A stretch of 35,479 bases of DNA from a bacterium. GTDB lineage: Bacteria; Patescibacteriota; Minisyncoccia; Phycocordibacterales; Phycocordibacteraceae. The position numbers and the translations under genes are program-made. Below, one piece after another: positions 1-8,083 of the stretch (within the stretch, counting starts at the first letter, position 1; each line of letters starts with the position of its first letter). Below the pieces are notes generated by a model that saw only the letters and a program-made list of their open reading frames with translations, had not been told where the DNA came from and did not search any database. The stretch covers positions 1 to 35,479 of the forward strand of contig JAJYHK010000013.1 of assembly GCA_021784815.1 (NCBI GenBank), read 5' to 3'.

Positions 1-39
1 GCCTATAGGCCGGCGCTCGTTTGCGGTGTTTAAAACCGG

Positions 40-1107
40 TTAAACAGCAGTATAGCGGCCGTCAGTCGTGCGTTTGAAATAGCGCGGATCGTTAAGGTTC
101 ACCAAAATCGTGTTGTCTTTAACGAAACGCGCCTGCTTCACACGCTGCACAATATCCTCGCGCTTAAGCGGGCCTTCCTTCTCAAGTACTTTGCGGATGA
201 CGTCGCGCACGACGCCTGGCGCGTAGCCCCACTCGGTGAGCGCATACAGGCCGCGGCCAACGAGCACGAAGCGAGGATCCTTGATAAGTTCGTTGTGGGT
301 CGTCGCCACATGCGCCTTTTTGGAAAACACGGTCGAAATCGTCTTAGCAACTTCAGAGAAGTGCATCGGCTTGCCATGGCGCTTGATAGTAAGGTAGGCA
401 TAATCACGGATACCCTTCGTGCGGATGGCGGGCGCAGATGCGCGCCCCCACTCAGCAAGCGGGTTCTTACCGATGCGTTTCGAGATGGAGAGCCAGCGCT
501 TCAGCACCTCTTCCCGTTTATAGGCATCGTTCACCTCACGCAACTCGTCGAGGAAGTGGTCGAGCAGTTCCCCCTCGGGGATCACCCGGTCATCCGGCAG
601 TGCGGCATAGAGGTTCACGAGTGCGGCATGTATCTTCTTCGCGGTCTGCTGGTCGATATGCCAGCGCGCGACAAAATCGTCGGTCTCGCGTTCACGGAAA
701 AAACCCGCATCGAGCACGAGCAAGAAACGGAGACGGTTACGCGCGCGTTCATCCTTGCCGAGGGCGGCGAGAAGCTCCTCTTCCGGTACGAGGCTACCCA
801 GGCTCTCAATTGCCTTCGCAAGTTCCTCGAAAGCGCCGCACGCATCCTTGCACGCCTTGCTGTTCCGGATAGCCTCGAGACCGGCTGCTTCAATTTGCCG
901 TACTCGTTCTCGGGTAATTCCCGAACGGTCACCGATCGCTTCGAGCGTCTCGCGGCGCACATTAGCGCCTAGGCCGAAGCGGCGAACGAGGATGCCTCGC
1001 GGGCGCTCGGGCGCAGCCGCCAACAGACGCTTTACGAGAGCGGTGTCATCGAACGATAAACGAATCGGCTTGGTGCCGTTGTCGGCGCGTTTCGTTTTCC
1101 TGGGCAT
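40..1107 (-). CDS. Sigma-70 region 4 / HARE-HTH transcriptional regulator
   Basis: A 355-residue DNA-binding protein. Residues about 38-82 look like sigma-70 region 4 (the stretch GITRERVRQIE is the recognition helix of that family). Residues about 232-294 fit the HARE-HTH domain (HGKPMHFSEVA, then FVLVGRGLYALTEWGY), and residues 298-355 look like a second winged helix. No region 2 is visible, so it cannot act as a full sigma factor; a regulator or RNA polymerase accessory role is inferred. This start is chosen over the in-frame ATG at 1119 because that ATG falls between the -10 box and the predicted transcription start at about 1114, leaving a 7-nt leader. No Shine-Dalgarno site is seen. The family combination is known from CPR genomes; the target genes are unknown. 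Confidence 0.8.
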   Translation of the reverse strand: MPRKTKRADNGTKPIRLSFDDTALVKRLLAAAPERPRGILVRRFGLGANVRRETLEAIGDRSGITRERVRQIEAAGLEAIRNSKACKDACGAFEELAKAIESLGSLVPEEELLAALGKDERARNRLRFLLVLDAGFFRERETDDFVARWHIDQQTAKKIHAALVNLYAALPDDRVIPEGELLDHFLDELREVNDAYKREEVLKRWLSISKRIGKNPLAEWGRASAPAIRTKGIRDYAYLTIKRHGKPMHFSEVAKTISTVFSKKAHVATTHNELIKDPRFVLVGRGLYALTEWGYAPGVVRDVIRKVLEKEGPLKREDIVQRVKQARFVKDNTILVNLNDPRYFKRTTDGRYTAV

Positions 1108-1120
1108 AGTTTGTGGCATA

Positions 1121-1149
1121 GTTATAGCAAATACTTACAAAGACGTCAA
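1121..1149 (-). promoter_or_regulatory. Promoter of the sigma4/HARE-HTH gene
   Basis: On the minus strand the -35 box TTGACG (1144-1149) and the extended -10 TGCTATAAC (hexamer 1121-1126) are separated by exactly 17 nt. It is the best-matched promoter in the window. It lies in the gap after leuS and sets the downstream start at 1107. Confidence 0.8.
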
Positions 1150-1162
1150 ATTGTGCCCTTGA

Positions 1163-4012
1163 TCAGAGCCCGAGAACGATGAGATTGAGGATCTTCCCGG
1201 GCACGTAGACCGTCCGGACAGGGGCCTTCCCTGCAAAATGGCGAGCAATGGCGGGGATAGCGCGTGCGGTGTCAAGCGCCTGCATCTCTGTGGCATCGAT
1301 CGGCAGCCGAACTTCCCCGCGGCGTTTGCCGTTAATCTGCACTACCACGGTCGTTTCCGCCTCGGTAAGGGCGGCTGGATCGTATTGCGGCCAGGGCGCC
1401 GCGTGTACCGAACCCGTCTCCCCAGCACAAGCCCAGAGTTCTTCGCACAGGTGCGGAGCAAAGGGCGCAAGTATGCGCACGAAGACCGACCATGAGACCG
1501 TATCGATAGTCCCTGCTTCTTCAATAGCATTTAAGAGGATCATGAGCTGGCTTACGGCGGTATTGAATTTGAACGCCTCGATATCCTCTCCGATTTTCTT
1601 TGTTGACTGGGCCAGAATGGGCTCAAGCCCGCGTGTGGGCGCATCGACCACGAGGTCTTGCGCAGCCCAGGCCCGGTCAATGAAACGCGCAGCCCCCGCT
1701 ATCGACGCCGTACTCCATGCGGTGGTGTTGCCAAAGGGTCCCATGAACATTTCGTACACCCGAAACGCGTCGGCACCATACGTTGCCACTACGTCGTCTG
1801 GATTGATGACATTACCGAAGCGCTTGCTCATCTTCCGGCCGTCTTCCGCAAGGATGAACCCGAGAAACTCGAGCCGCGCAAATGGTTCGCGCGTACTCGC
1901 GATGCCAATATCGTAGAGGAATTTATGCCAGAAGCGCGCATAAATGAGGTGGCGTACGGCGTGGTCACCGCCCACATACACATCCACGGGCGCCCAGTAC
2001 TCCTCTCGCGCCGAGCCCACGATCTGCTCGTCATTGTGAGGGTCCATGAAGCGCAGGTAGTACCAGGACGAGCCGGCCCACTGCGGCATCGTGTTCGTCT
2101 CGCGCTTTCCGGGCCCAGCACACTTCGGACAGGCCGTATTGACCCATTCGGCTATTGCGGCAAGCGGCGATTCACCCGTCCCAGTCGGTTCGTAGTGGGT
2201 GACCTCAGGGAGAGTAACCGGCAAATCTTCATACGGCACGGGCATCGCGCCGCATGCAGGGCAATGAATGATAGGGATCGGCTCACCCCAATACCGCTGG
2301 CGGCTAAACACCCAATCACGAATCTTGTATCGCGTCACCAGGCGGCCGCCGACCGACTCGGTCACTTTTTGCTTCGCCTCCTCGCTCCCCATTCCGGTAA
2401 ACGCGCCGGAATGGACGAGCGTGCCCGTCCCTGTGTAGACGTCAGTGCCGGAGAGCATGCGGGTGACGAGGAATTTGATTTCCGCATGGCGCATGTTCCC
2501 GGCGCGAATCTCCGCAAGCGGCAGCCACACTACCTCGTGCTGCGCGGCTTCTTCAGCGGCAATGGGCGCGCGCGTATCGTCTACGAGCTCGAAAAGGAAT
2601 GCTGCGCCGTGCGCGATGCGGTTCTCGTCCTTGTGCGCCGCAAAGAATTCGCTTACGGTCTCGCCGAGCGAACGGACGAGGCGGACATTGGTATAACCAG
2701 TCTCCTCGGCGATCTCCCGCAGCGCCGCATCGAGCGGGGACTCTCCCGTGTCAATACCGCCCGTAACGAAAGTCGTCCATGGCTGTGATTTCCACTTAAG
2801 CGCGAGATACGTGTCGTCCTTTGGATTGCGCACTACAGCGAGAATCGTGGTGCGCTCGACGGTCCTTTTCCCCGCCTGAGGCGGATTACCATCGTCGATG
2901 ATCTGCGGCGCGACGACCTGCACGACGGGCAGAGTATGCTTTTTGGCAAACGCGAAATCGCGCTCGTCGTGAGCGGGAACGCCCATGACGGCACCCGTGC
3001 CGTACCCGCCAAGGACGTAATCCGCAACATAGACCGGAATCGCCTCGCGTGTCGCGGGATTGATGGCCTTAACGCCCGCAAATTCGACGCCGGTCTTTTC
3101 TCTTCCCTCTGCGCTTCGTTCCATCTCCGTAGTTGCTGTGGCCGCCCGGACGTACGCGTCGATCTCGGCCGCGTTCTTCGCTTGGTGGATGAACTTCGCC
3201 ACAAGCGGATGCTCCGGTGCGAGTACGAGGTAGGTCGCGCCAAAGAGCGTGTCGGGACGGGTCGTAAAGACCGCAACCGTGTCGGCAATCCCAGGACCCT
3301 GCAGTTCGAATGCAAGCTCGGCGCCCTCGGAACGTCCGATCCAGTTGCGTTGAGCCTCTTTAATATGCTCGGGCCAGTTAAGCTCGTCGAGGTCAGCTAG
3401 GAGCCGGTCGGCGTACTCGGTAATCTTGAGCACCCATTGCGAAAGACGTTTCTTCTCCACGGGCGTGCCGCACCGCTCGCACACGTTCCCGTCCAGATCT
3501 TCATTGGCGAGGCCGGTCATGCATGAGGGGCACCAGTTGATGGGCTCGTCGGACTGGTACGCGAGCTTGTGTTCGAAAAGCTTGAGAAAGATCCATTGCG
3601 TCCACTTGTAGTAAGCGGGATCGGTCGTGTTGATCTCGCGCGACCAATCGTAATCGAAACCGATACGCGCGAGCTGCTGCTTAAAATTCGCGATGTTCTT
3701 TTCCACCGCCGCGCGGGGGTGGACTTTATTCTTTATAGCGTAGTTCTCTGCGGGCAGCCCAAACGCGTCCCAACCCATCGGATGAAGCACCTCGTGGCCC
3801 CGCATGCGGCTATAGCGGGCGTAGATGTCGGTCGCGATGTACCCCTTCGGGTGACCCACATGAAGCCCTTCGCCGGACGGGTATGGGAACATGTCGAGCA
3901 CGTATTTCTTCGGTTTCACCTCGTTTTCAGCCGTCTTGTAGAGCTGCTGTTCTTTCCAGCGCTTTTGCCACTTTTCCTCTATCTCCGCGTGATCGAAAGC
4001 TCGTTTTGCCAT
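1163..4012 (-). CDS. leuS: Leucyl-tRNA synthetase with inserted Nudix domain
   Basis: This cytosolic class I synthetase charges tRNA-Leu with leucine. It has 949 residues against about 860 for the usual bacterial enzyme. The HIGH motif is HVGH (51-54) and the KMSKR motif is at 727-731. Two zinc knuckles are visible (C161/C164 with C178/C181; C584/C587 with C628/C631). The CP1 editing domain keeps its threonine-rich segment (TTRPDTLFGATY, 250-261) and the conserved aspartates of AHDERDF (347-353). Between the two editing-domain halves, about residues 383-520, sits an additional Nudix hydrolase domain with a complete Nudix box at 418-440 (G418, E424, R432, E433, E436, E437, G439). The tRNA anticodon-binding and C-terminal domains follow normally. 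The gene lies 23 nt after the membrane-protein gene and has no -10 box at its start, so co-transcription is likely. Confidence 0.97.
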   Translation of the reverse strand: MAKRAFDHAEIEEKWQKRWKEQQLYKTAENEVKPKKYVLDMFPYPSGEGLHVGHPKGYIATDIYARYSRMRGHEVLHPMGWDAFGLPAENYAIKNKVHPRAAVEKNIANFKQQLARIGFDYDWSREINTTDPAYYKWTQWIFLKLFEHKLAYQSDEPINWCPSCMTGLANEDLDGNVCERCGTPVEKKRLSQWVLKITEYADRLLADLDELNWPEHIKEAQRNWIGRSEGAELAFELQGPGIADTVAVFTTRPDTLFGATYLVLAPEHPLVAKFIHQAKNAAEIDAYVRAATATTEMERSAEGREKTGVEFAGVKAINPATREAIPVYVADYVLGGYGTGAVMGVPAHDERDFAFAKKHTLPVVQVVAPQIIDDGNPPQAGKRTVERTTILAVVRNPKDDTYLALKWKSQPWTTFVTGGIDTGESPLDAALREIAEETGYTNVRLVRSLGETVSEFFAAHKDENRIAHGAAFLFELVDDTRAPIAAEEAAQHEVVWLPLAEIRAGNMRHAEIKFLVTRMLSGTDVYTGTGTLVHSGAFTGMGSEEAKQKVTESVGGRLVTRYKIRDWVFSRQRYWGEPIPIIHCPACGAMPVPYEDLPVTLPEVTHYEPTGTGESPLAAIAEWVNTACPKCAGPGKRETNTMPQWAGSSWYYLRFMDPHNDEQIVGSAREEYWAPVDVYVGGDHAVRHLIYARFWHKFLYDIGIASTREPFARLEFLGFILAEDGRKMSKRFGNVINPDDVVATYGADAFRVYEMFMGPFGNTTAWSTASIAGAARFIDRAWAAQDLVVDAPTRGLEPILAQSTKKIGEDIEAFKFNTAVSQLMILLNAIEEAGTIDTVSWSVFVRILAPFAPHLCEELWACAGETGSVHAAPWPQYDPAALTEAETTVVVQINGKRRGEVRLPIDATEMQALDTARAIPAIARHFAGKAPVRTVYVPGKILNLIVLGL

Positions 4013-4035
4013 GGTATGCAGCTGAACCGACGAAG

Positions 4036-4587
4036 TTATCGCTCGTCACGAAAACGCTTCCAGCCCACTAAGAGGAGTGCCGCGAGGCCCGCCATAGCAA
4101 TCAAAAGCCGTATCCAATTGCCGGCAGTTCCCCAATACGAGAGAGAGCCGATCACGAGCGCGAGCGCTCCGCCGTACGACAAGCCCGACGAAATGGCCGA
4201 AGACCCCAAAGGAAAGAGTCCGGTGATGACCGCGGTGATGCCCAGTGTAGCCATAAGCGCGAACGCTTCAAGCGCGCGACGATTTACCGCGTTCTGGTAC
4301 GGCTGTTGGCATTTCGTGTAGAGATCGCAGTACCCCGCCGGCGCGTTGGCGCGTGCGCTCGCTGGCGCAGGCCCGGCAGGATTTATAATCCACGTCCCCC
4401 CTGCCGCATCACACGCCTTGGGCGACTGCGGGACAGCGCCGCCCTGCACGGGACAGTACGCGCTGTACTGCGGCACCGGGAGCGCGATAGCGCCGATTGA
4501 AAAGAAGCACACGTTAAGCACGATCGCGATTCCGAGCGCGAGTGCCCAGTGCAGTACGCGCGGCGGTCGCGCGGCGGCGTTTTCCAT
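4036..4587 (-). CDS. Four-TM membrane protein with Cys-rich outer loop
   Basis: A 183-residue protein not assigned to a named family. Membrane segments are visible at about 12-36, 108-126, 136-152 and 158-175, ending in a basic tail (WKRFRDER). The long loop between TM1 and TM2 has four cysteines (C45, C59, C87, C93) and many Pro/Ala/Gly, which suggests a disulfide-bonded extracytoplasmic loop. The ATG at 4587 is preferred to an upstream GTG because an extended -10 (TGGTATAAC) sits just before it. It is the probable first gene of a transcript with leuS, 23 nt downstream. No function is proposed. Confidence 0.7.
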   Translation of the reverse strand: MENAAARPPRVLHWALALGIAIVLNVCFFSIGAIALPVPQYSAYCPVQGGAVPQSPKACDAAGGTWIINPAGPAPASARANAPAGYCDLYTKCQQPYQNAVNRRALEAFALMATLGITAVITGLFPLGSSAISSGLSYGGALALVIGSLSYWGTAGNWIRLLIAMAGLAALLLVGWKRFRDER

Positions 4588-4594
4588 CGCTATA

Positions 4595-4603
4595 GTTATA
4601 CCA
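4595..4603 (-). promoter_or_regulatory. Extended -10, near-leaderless start
   Basis: TGGTATAAC ends so that transcription should begin 1 nt before the ATG at 4587. A weak -35 (CTCGAC) lies 17 nt upstream. There is no Shine-Dalgarno site. Confidence 0.6.
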
Positions 4604-4640
4604 CGCACAGTAGGGACGTCGAGGGTTTGTTCGGACGCGT

Positions 4641-5738
4641 TTAGCCATGCAGGAAGACCACGACGTCGCCGTCCTGCACGACGTACTCTTTCCCCTCCGT
4701 GCGAAGCTTCCCGGCGTCACGGGCGGCACTCCAGCTTCCGGCGGTAAGCAGGTCATTGGTGCGGACCACCTCCGCGCGGATGAATTTATCGCGAAAATCG
4801 CTGTGAATAGCGGCTCCGGCTTCCGGAGCGGTACTGCCGCGCGTTATGGTCCATGCGCGCGATTCCGTCTCCCCGGTCGTAAAGAATGAAATGAGCCCGA
4901 GCGTTGCATATGCCCCGCGGATCAGTCCGGCGAGACCGTCCTCGTGCACGCCAAGCTCCTCGCGGAAGCTTGCGCGATCGTCATCGGCGACATCATTGAG
5001 CTCGCGCTCGGTCGCCGCATCGACAAAGACGTACTGCGACCCAAGGCTATCGACGAGCTCGTACGCCTTCTGGGCTCGTCCATCGGCAAGCTCATCAAGG
5101 TTGTGGCCGCCGCTCTTTCGGTTAAGCGCGTAGAGGATGGGCTTCATGGTAAGCAGATTGAGCGGTTTTACGAGTGAGCGCTCCTCCGCGGTAAGCGCAG
5201 CGTGCAAGGCAAGCTTCCCCGCCGTGAGCGCCTGCTGCACTTTAACAAGCGCTGTATCCTCCACTCCTGCCTCCTTGAGGCCTGCACGGATGTCTCGAGG
5301 CAGTCGTTCGCGACGGTGCGCTACCTGCTCGGCATCGGCAAGGGCCAGTTCCAGATTAACGGTCTCTATATCGCGCGCCGGGTCGACGTGTCCCTCGACG
5401 TGGTGCACATCGCCGTCCTCGAAAAAACGCACCACTTCGAGGATTGCGTCGGTCTCCCGAATATGCGAGAGGAACTGGTTGCCAAGCCCCTCTCCCTCCG
5501 CGGCACCCTTTACCAGGCCGGCAATGTCTACGAATTCAATCGCCGCAGGAATTATTTTTTTGCTTTGAGAAAGCGCCGCGAGCGCGTCAAGGCGCGCATC
5601 GGGCACTCCCACAATCCCGACGGACGGGTCAATGGTGCAGAACGGGTAGTTTTCTGCCGGAACACTCTGCTTCGTGACGGCATTAAACAGCGTCGATTTC
5701 CCCACATTCGGAAGCCCCACGATGCCTATTTTCAACAT
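4641..5738 (-). CDS. ychF: Ribosome-associated ATPase YchF (Obg family)
   Basis: A 365-residue P-loop NTPase of the TRAFAC/Obg family, cytosolic and ribosome-bound; characterised family members prefer ATP. The G1 loop GLPNVGKST is at residues 8-16, the G3 motif reads DIAGLVKGA, a helical insert follows, and the C-terminal TGS-type domain ends in the family signature (EGKEYVVQDGDVVVF). Length matches the family (about 363). The start at 5738 gives the standard N-terminus MLKIGIVG. The upstream in-frame ATG at 5786 would add 16 unrelated residues. It appears to be monocistronic, with a -10-like TAGGGT just before the start. Confidence 0.96.
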   Translation of the reverse strand: MLKIGIVGLPNVGKSTLFNAVTKQSVPAENYPFCTIDPSVGIVGVPDARLDALAALSQSKKIIPAAIEFVDIAGLVKGAAEGEGLGNQFLSHIRETDAILEVVRFFEDGDVHHVEGHVDPARDIETVNLELALADAEQVAHRRERLPRDIRAGLKEAGVEDTALVKVQQALTAGKLALHAALTAEERSLVKPLNLLTMKPILYALNRKSGGHNLDELADGRAQKAYELVDSLGSQYVFVDAATERELNDVADDDRASFREELGVHEDGLAGLIRGAYATLGLISFFTTGETESRAWTITRGSTAPEAGAAIHSDFRDKFIRAEVVRTNDLLTAGSWSAARDAGKLRTEGKEYVVQDGDVVVFLHG

Positions 5739-5745
5739 GTATAAA

Positions 5746-5751
5746 ACCCTA
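5746..5751 (-). promoter_or_regulatory. Possible -10 of ychF
   Basis: TAGGGT fits the TAnnnT pattern at the same spacing as other genes here (predicted leader 1 nt). It lacks the upstream TG, so it is weaker than the rest. Confidence 0.35.
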
Positions 5752-5851
5752 CCGAATGTAGCGCTAAAAAGAAAGTGTACGAACACGTGGATTTGGCATT
5801 GCGCTCAGGCTAGTTCATTGGGCGGTGTTCAGCAGCGCGCGCCAGAATGTC

Positions 5852-6430
5852 CTAGCGCGCCATTCGGCCAAGTTTAGCGACTTTCGCAAACCAGGCAGTT
5901 TTCTTGCGTTCGGACGCGCGCTCCGAAGGGCCGAAGATGGTCGATTTTGCTCGCACGCCGGCAAAGTCCAGTAGGCACTGCTCGAGCACGACGGTCGGCG
6001 GTCCGTACATGAGCCAGAGCATCCAGGGGGTACTGTTGGCGCTCGTGATAACGCGGCCCGTGCGTCCTTTCAAGAGTTTCTTCCAGGTGAGTCCGTGATC
6101 GGCATACTGGAATGCGAAATGCGGAAGCCATGCGCGGTCGAAAAGGCCTTTGAGCATCGCAGGCATCGAGCTCCACCAGGTGGGATACACGACAACAATA
6201 TGGTCTGCCCAGCGCGCGTTCTCGCGGAAATCTTCGAGGTCAGGCTCGAGCTGCTGGATCGTTTTATAACCTTCGTGCAATATCGGATCGAAATGCATCT
6301 CGCCGATGTTCTGGCGGCGCACTTCGTGTCCTGCTGCTCTCGCCGCAGCCTCATAGGCGTTGGCGAGCGCACCAGACAGCGTCTCAGCATCGGTGTGGCC
6401 GAGCAGAATATAAATCTTCTTCGACTTCAT
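5852..6430 (-). CDS. NAD(P)H-dependent oxidoreductase, flavodoxin fold
   Basis: A 192-residue protein of the flavodoxin_2 / NAD(P)H quinone oxidoreductase family. Visible marks are the N-terminal strand KIYILLGH followed by a serine-containing FMN phosphate loop (TDAETLSGAL), the WADHIVVVYPTWWSSMPAML core typical of MdaB/KefG-type proteins, and LKGLFDRAW. It would transfer electrons from NAD(P)H through FMN to quinones or similar acceptors in the cytoplasm; the substrate cannot be read. The start at 6430 is chosen over the ATG at 6448 because the TATCAT -10 box lies between them. Confidence 0.87.
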   Translation of the reverse strand: MKSKKIYILLGHTDAETLSGALANAYEAAARAAGHEVRRQNIGEMHFDPILHEGYKTIQQLEPDLEDFRENARWADHIVVVYPTWWSSMPAMLKGLFDRAWLPHFAFQYADHGLTWKKLLKGRTGRVITSANSTPWMLWLMYGPPTVVLEQCLLDFAGVRAKSTIFGPSERASERKKTAWFAKVAKLGRMAR

Positions 6431-6439
6431 CGCTTCATC

Positions 6440-6445
6440 ATGATA
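6440..6445 (-). promoter_or_regulatory. -10 box of the flavodoxin-fold oxidoreductase
   Basis: TATCAT, predicted transcript start 3 nt before the ATG at 6430. A TTACGC -35-like hexamer lies about 16 nt upstream. No Shine-Dalgarno site. Confidence 0.5.
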
Positions 6446-6531
6446 CACGAAGAGCTTGCCTGCGTAAGCCGCGGGAAGTGGAATACCTGTTGTTTAAAAA
6501 TCGCCGTCCGCAGTTGCCTGGAAGCCAGGCG

Positions 6532-6762
6532 CTATTTCTGCATCAGCGCAGCAAGTTCATTGCGATACTTCTTCATCACCTCCATTGCCGCTTTCATTTC
6601 GCTTTCGCCGCCCTTCTTGCGCCGTTCAACTTCCTCGCCGATTTTCTTAAAGAGCTCCGGGTCCTTTTGAAGGAGGGCGAGCATTTGTTCGCGCTGCGCT
6701 TCCGGTACGTCCTTAAGCTTCCAATTCGCGAATTGTTTGAGCAGAAAACCTTGAATCGACAT
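6532..6762 (-). CDS. Small helical protein, unknown function
   Basis: A 76-residue, charged, all-helical-looking protein without signal peptide or membrane segment. It begins MSIQGFLLKQFANWKLKDVP and ends in a Lys/Glu-rich helix with several methionines. I do not recognise the family. It is supported as a gene by its coding-like composition and by an extended -10 (TGCTAGACT) placed 2 nt upstream of a predicted leaderless start. A 6-bp hairpin lies at the 3' end (about 6518-6532). It stands alone between the oxidoreductase and the SET-domain gene. Confidence 0.65.
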   Translation of the reverse strand: MSIQGFLLKQFANWKLKDVPEAQREQMLALLQKDPELFKKIGEEVERRKKGGESEMKAAMEVMKKYRNELAALMQK

Positions 6763-6770
6763 ATTGGCCT

Positions 6771-6779
6771 AGTCTAGCA
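6771..6779 (-). promoter_or_regulatory. Extended -10 of the small helical protein
   Basis: TGCTAGACT; predicted transcript start at 6764, leaving a 2-nt leader before the ATG at 6762. Confidence 0.5.
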
Positions 6780-6797
6780 CAATGACTCTTCCGGAGC

Positions 6798-7250
6798 TCA
6801 CTCCTCCCCCTCGCTTTTCTCGGCGCATTCGGCGCAACGGCAACCAAACGACTTGATATGCTCGTCGAAGTACTCCTTTCCGTAATCGTACGTGAGCTCT
6901 TCGCCCGGTTTGATATTCTTGATCGCGCTAATGAAGACGCGACCTTTGGTTATATTCGGCTCGCAATTAGGCCGGCAGGAATGGTTGATATAGCCAGCAG
7001 GGTTCGATCGCGGCTTGCCGTCGATCGTTTTGTTTTTACTGACTTCAAACAAATATTTGCTTTTACTCGTGTACTCTTCTTCCTTAGAGACGGCGCGGCC
7101 GATATATTCAATGATGCGCCTCCCCTTTTTTATAGGCCCCGTCGCAAAAAGGCCCAGGCCCGCGCGCGAACGCTTGACGGCGAGACCGTTAGGGACGGGT
7201 ACCTTGGGTGACAATTTTGTCGCTGAAGGAAGATTCGTTTTCTTTGCCAT
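6798..7250 (-). CDS. SET-domain protein lysine methyltransferase
   Basis: A 150-residue cytosolic protein made almost wholly of a SET domain, which transfers methyl groups from S-adenosylmethionine to lysine. The signature elements are all present: the GLGLFA turn (31-36), the pseudoknot motif INHSCRPN (88-95), the catalytic YDYG (121-124), and post-SET zinc ligands C96, C137, C139 and C142. The substrate is unknown; bacteria lack histones, so a DNA-binding or ribosomal protein is plausible. The start at 7250 is preferred to the ATG at 7265, which is inside the -10 box. It is divergent from the CofE-like gene with only 52 bp between them. Confidence 0.92.
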   Translation of the reverse strand: MAKKTNLPSATKLSPKVPVPNGLAVKRSRAGLGLFATGPIKKGRRIIEYIGRAVSKEEEYTSKSKYLFEVSKNKTIDGKPRSNPAGYINHSCRPNCEPNITKGRVFISAIKNIKPGEELTYDYGKEYFDEHIKSFGCRCAECAEKSEGEE

Positions 7251-7260
7251 TGCGCGAGGT

Positions 7261-7269
7261 AGCATACCA
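7261..7269 (-). promoter_or_regulatory. Extended -10 of the SET-domain gene
   Basis: TGGTATGCT; predicted start at 7254, 4-nt leader. It lies back to back with the plus-strand promoter at 7288-7296, so the two cannot easily be occupied at once. Confidence 0.55.
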
Positions 7270-7287
7270 CGGCGGTCTTTTACAAAG

Positions 7288-7296
7288 TGCTATACT
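7288..7296 (+). promoter_or_regulatory. Extended -10 of the CofE-like gene
   Basis: TGCTATACT; transcription is predicted to begin exactly at the A of the ATG at 7303, giving a leaderless mRNA. Confidence 0.65.
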
Positions 7297-7302
7297 CACC
7301 GT

Positions 7303-8019
7303 ATGTCTGATGTCGCTATCGTGCCCAATGCGGGGAAAGCGCTTGAAAGGACGGCTGCCGGCAGCCGCTATCTGCGTCTCCCGATTAAGACGCGTCTGAT
7401 CATGCCGGGCGACGACCTTTATACGCTTCTCGACGAGTACGTAAAGCCGCATCTCGAGCAAAGTGATCTGCTCTTTGTGAGCGAAAAGATCGTCTGCATT
7501 ACGCAAAACCGCATTATCCGTGCCGCTGACGTTACGACCTCTTGGCTCGCGCGGTTTCTTGCAAAACGCGTGCGCAACCACGTCGGTACGCCGCAGTTCC
7601 GCGGCTTTGGTCATGGCACAGCACCCGCCATGCAGCTCCTCATCGACGAAGCGGGCTACCCGCGAGTAATTTTTGCTGCGGTTGTAGCCGCACTCACGCG
7701 CTCGTTCGGCATCAAGGGGGCGTTTTACTATCTCGTCGGCAAGCAGGCGAAATCGATCGACTGCCCCATGTCGTTCACGCTCGAGCAGTTCAAGGACTAC
7801 GCTAAACGCGCTCCCAAGGATCCTAATAACGTCGCACGCGCGCTTAAAGAGCGCTACGGCGTCGAAACGGTTATTGTCGACGCAAATTACCGCGGCGCGT
7901 TCTTCCTAGGGCGCTCCACCCGTGCAATTACAGACGCCTTCATTATTGATCTCCTTAAGGACAATCCGGCCGGTCAGGATAGCGAGATGACGCCGTTTCT
8001 CATTGTCCGGAAGGCATAA
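7303..8019 (+). CDS. CofE-like (coenzyme F420-0:L-glutamate ligase family) protein
   Basis: A 238-residue protein matching the F420-0:gamma-glutamyl ligase fold. The N-terminal segment LPIKTRLIMPGDDLYTLLDE followed by SDLLFVSEKIVCI is the family signature. The true enzyme adds glutamate to coenzyme F420, but nothing else for F420 synthesis is in the window and CPR bacteria are not known to make it, so another amide-ligase role is likely. Homologues of this kind are known in CPR genomes without a proven function. The start is set by the -10 box directly upstream; the frame remains open further upstream, but that part overlaps the divergent SET gene. A strong stem-loop follows the stop. Confidence 0.82.
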   Translation: MSDVAIVPNAGKALERTAAGSRYLRLPIKTRLIMPGDDLYTLLDEYVKPHLEQSDLLFVSEKIVCITQNRIIRAADVTTSWLARFLAKRVRNHVGTPQFRGFGHGTAPAMQLLIDEAGYPRVIFAAVVAALTRSFGIKGAFYYLVGKQAKSIDCPMSFTLEQFKDYAKRAPKDPNNVARALKERYGVETVIVDANYRGAFFLGRSTRAITDAFIIDLLKDNPAGQDSEMTPFLIVRKA

Positions 8020-8033
8020 GTAACATCCAAATC

Positions 8034-8072
8034 AAACACGCAGCACCCGTCGTGCGCGGGCGCTGCGTGTTT
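8034..8072. terminator. Shared terminator between convergent genes
   Basis: An 11-bp perfect stem (8034-8044 with 8062-8072, AAACACGCAGC / GCTGCGTGTTT) with a small inner stem. It lies between the CofE-like gene and the convergent 3D-domain gene, and its A/T-rich base suits termination in either direction. Confidence 0.65.
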
Positions 8073-8083
8073 GGCTAGCCCGG

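Noticed and set aside
1107-1119. ATG at 1119 as start of the sigma4/HARE-HTH gene
   Set aside because: It falls between the -10 box and the predicted transcript start, so it would not be in the mRNA.
4036-4608. GTG start at 4608 for the Cys-loop membrane protein
   Set aside because: The -10 box lies between it and the ATG at 4587.
7250-7265. ATG at 7265 as start of the SET-domain gene
   Set aside because: Its bases are part of the TATGCT -10 hexamer; the ATG at 7250 fits the leaderless rule and the family start.
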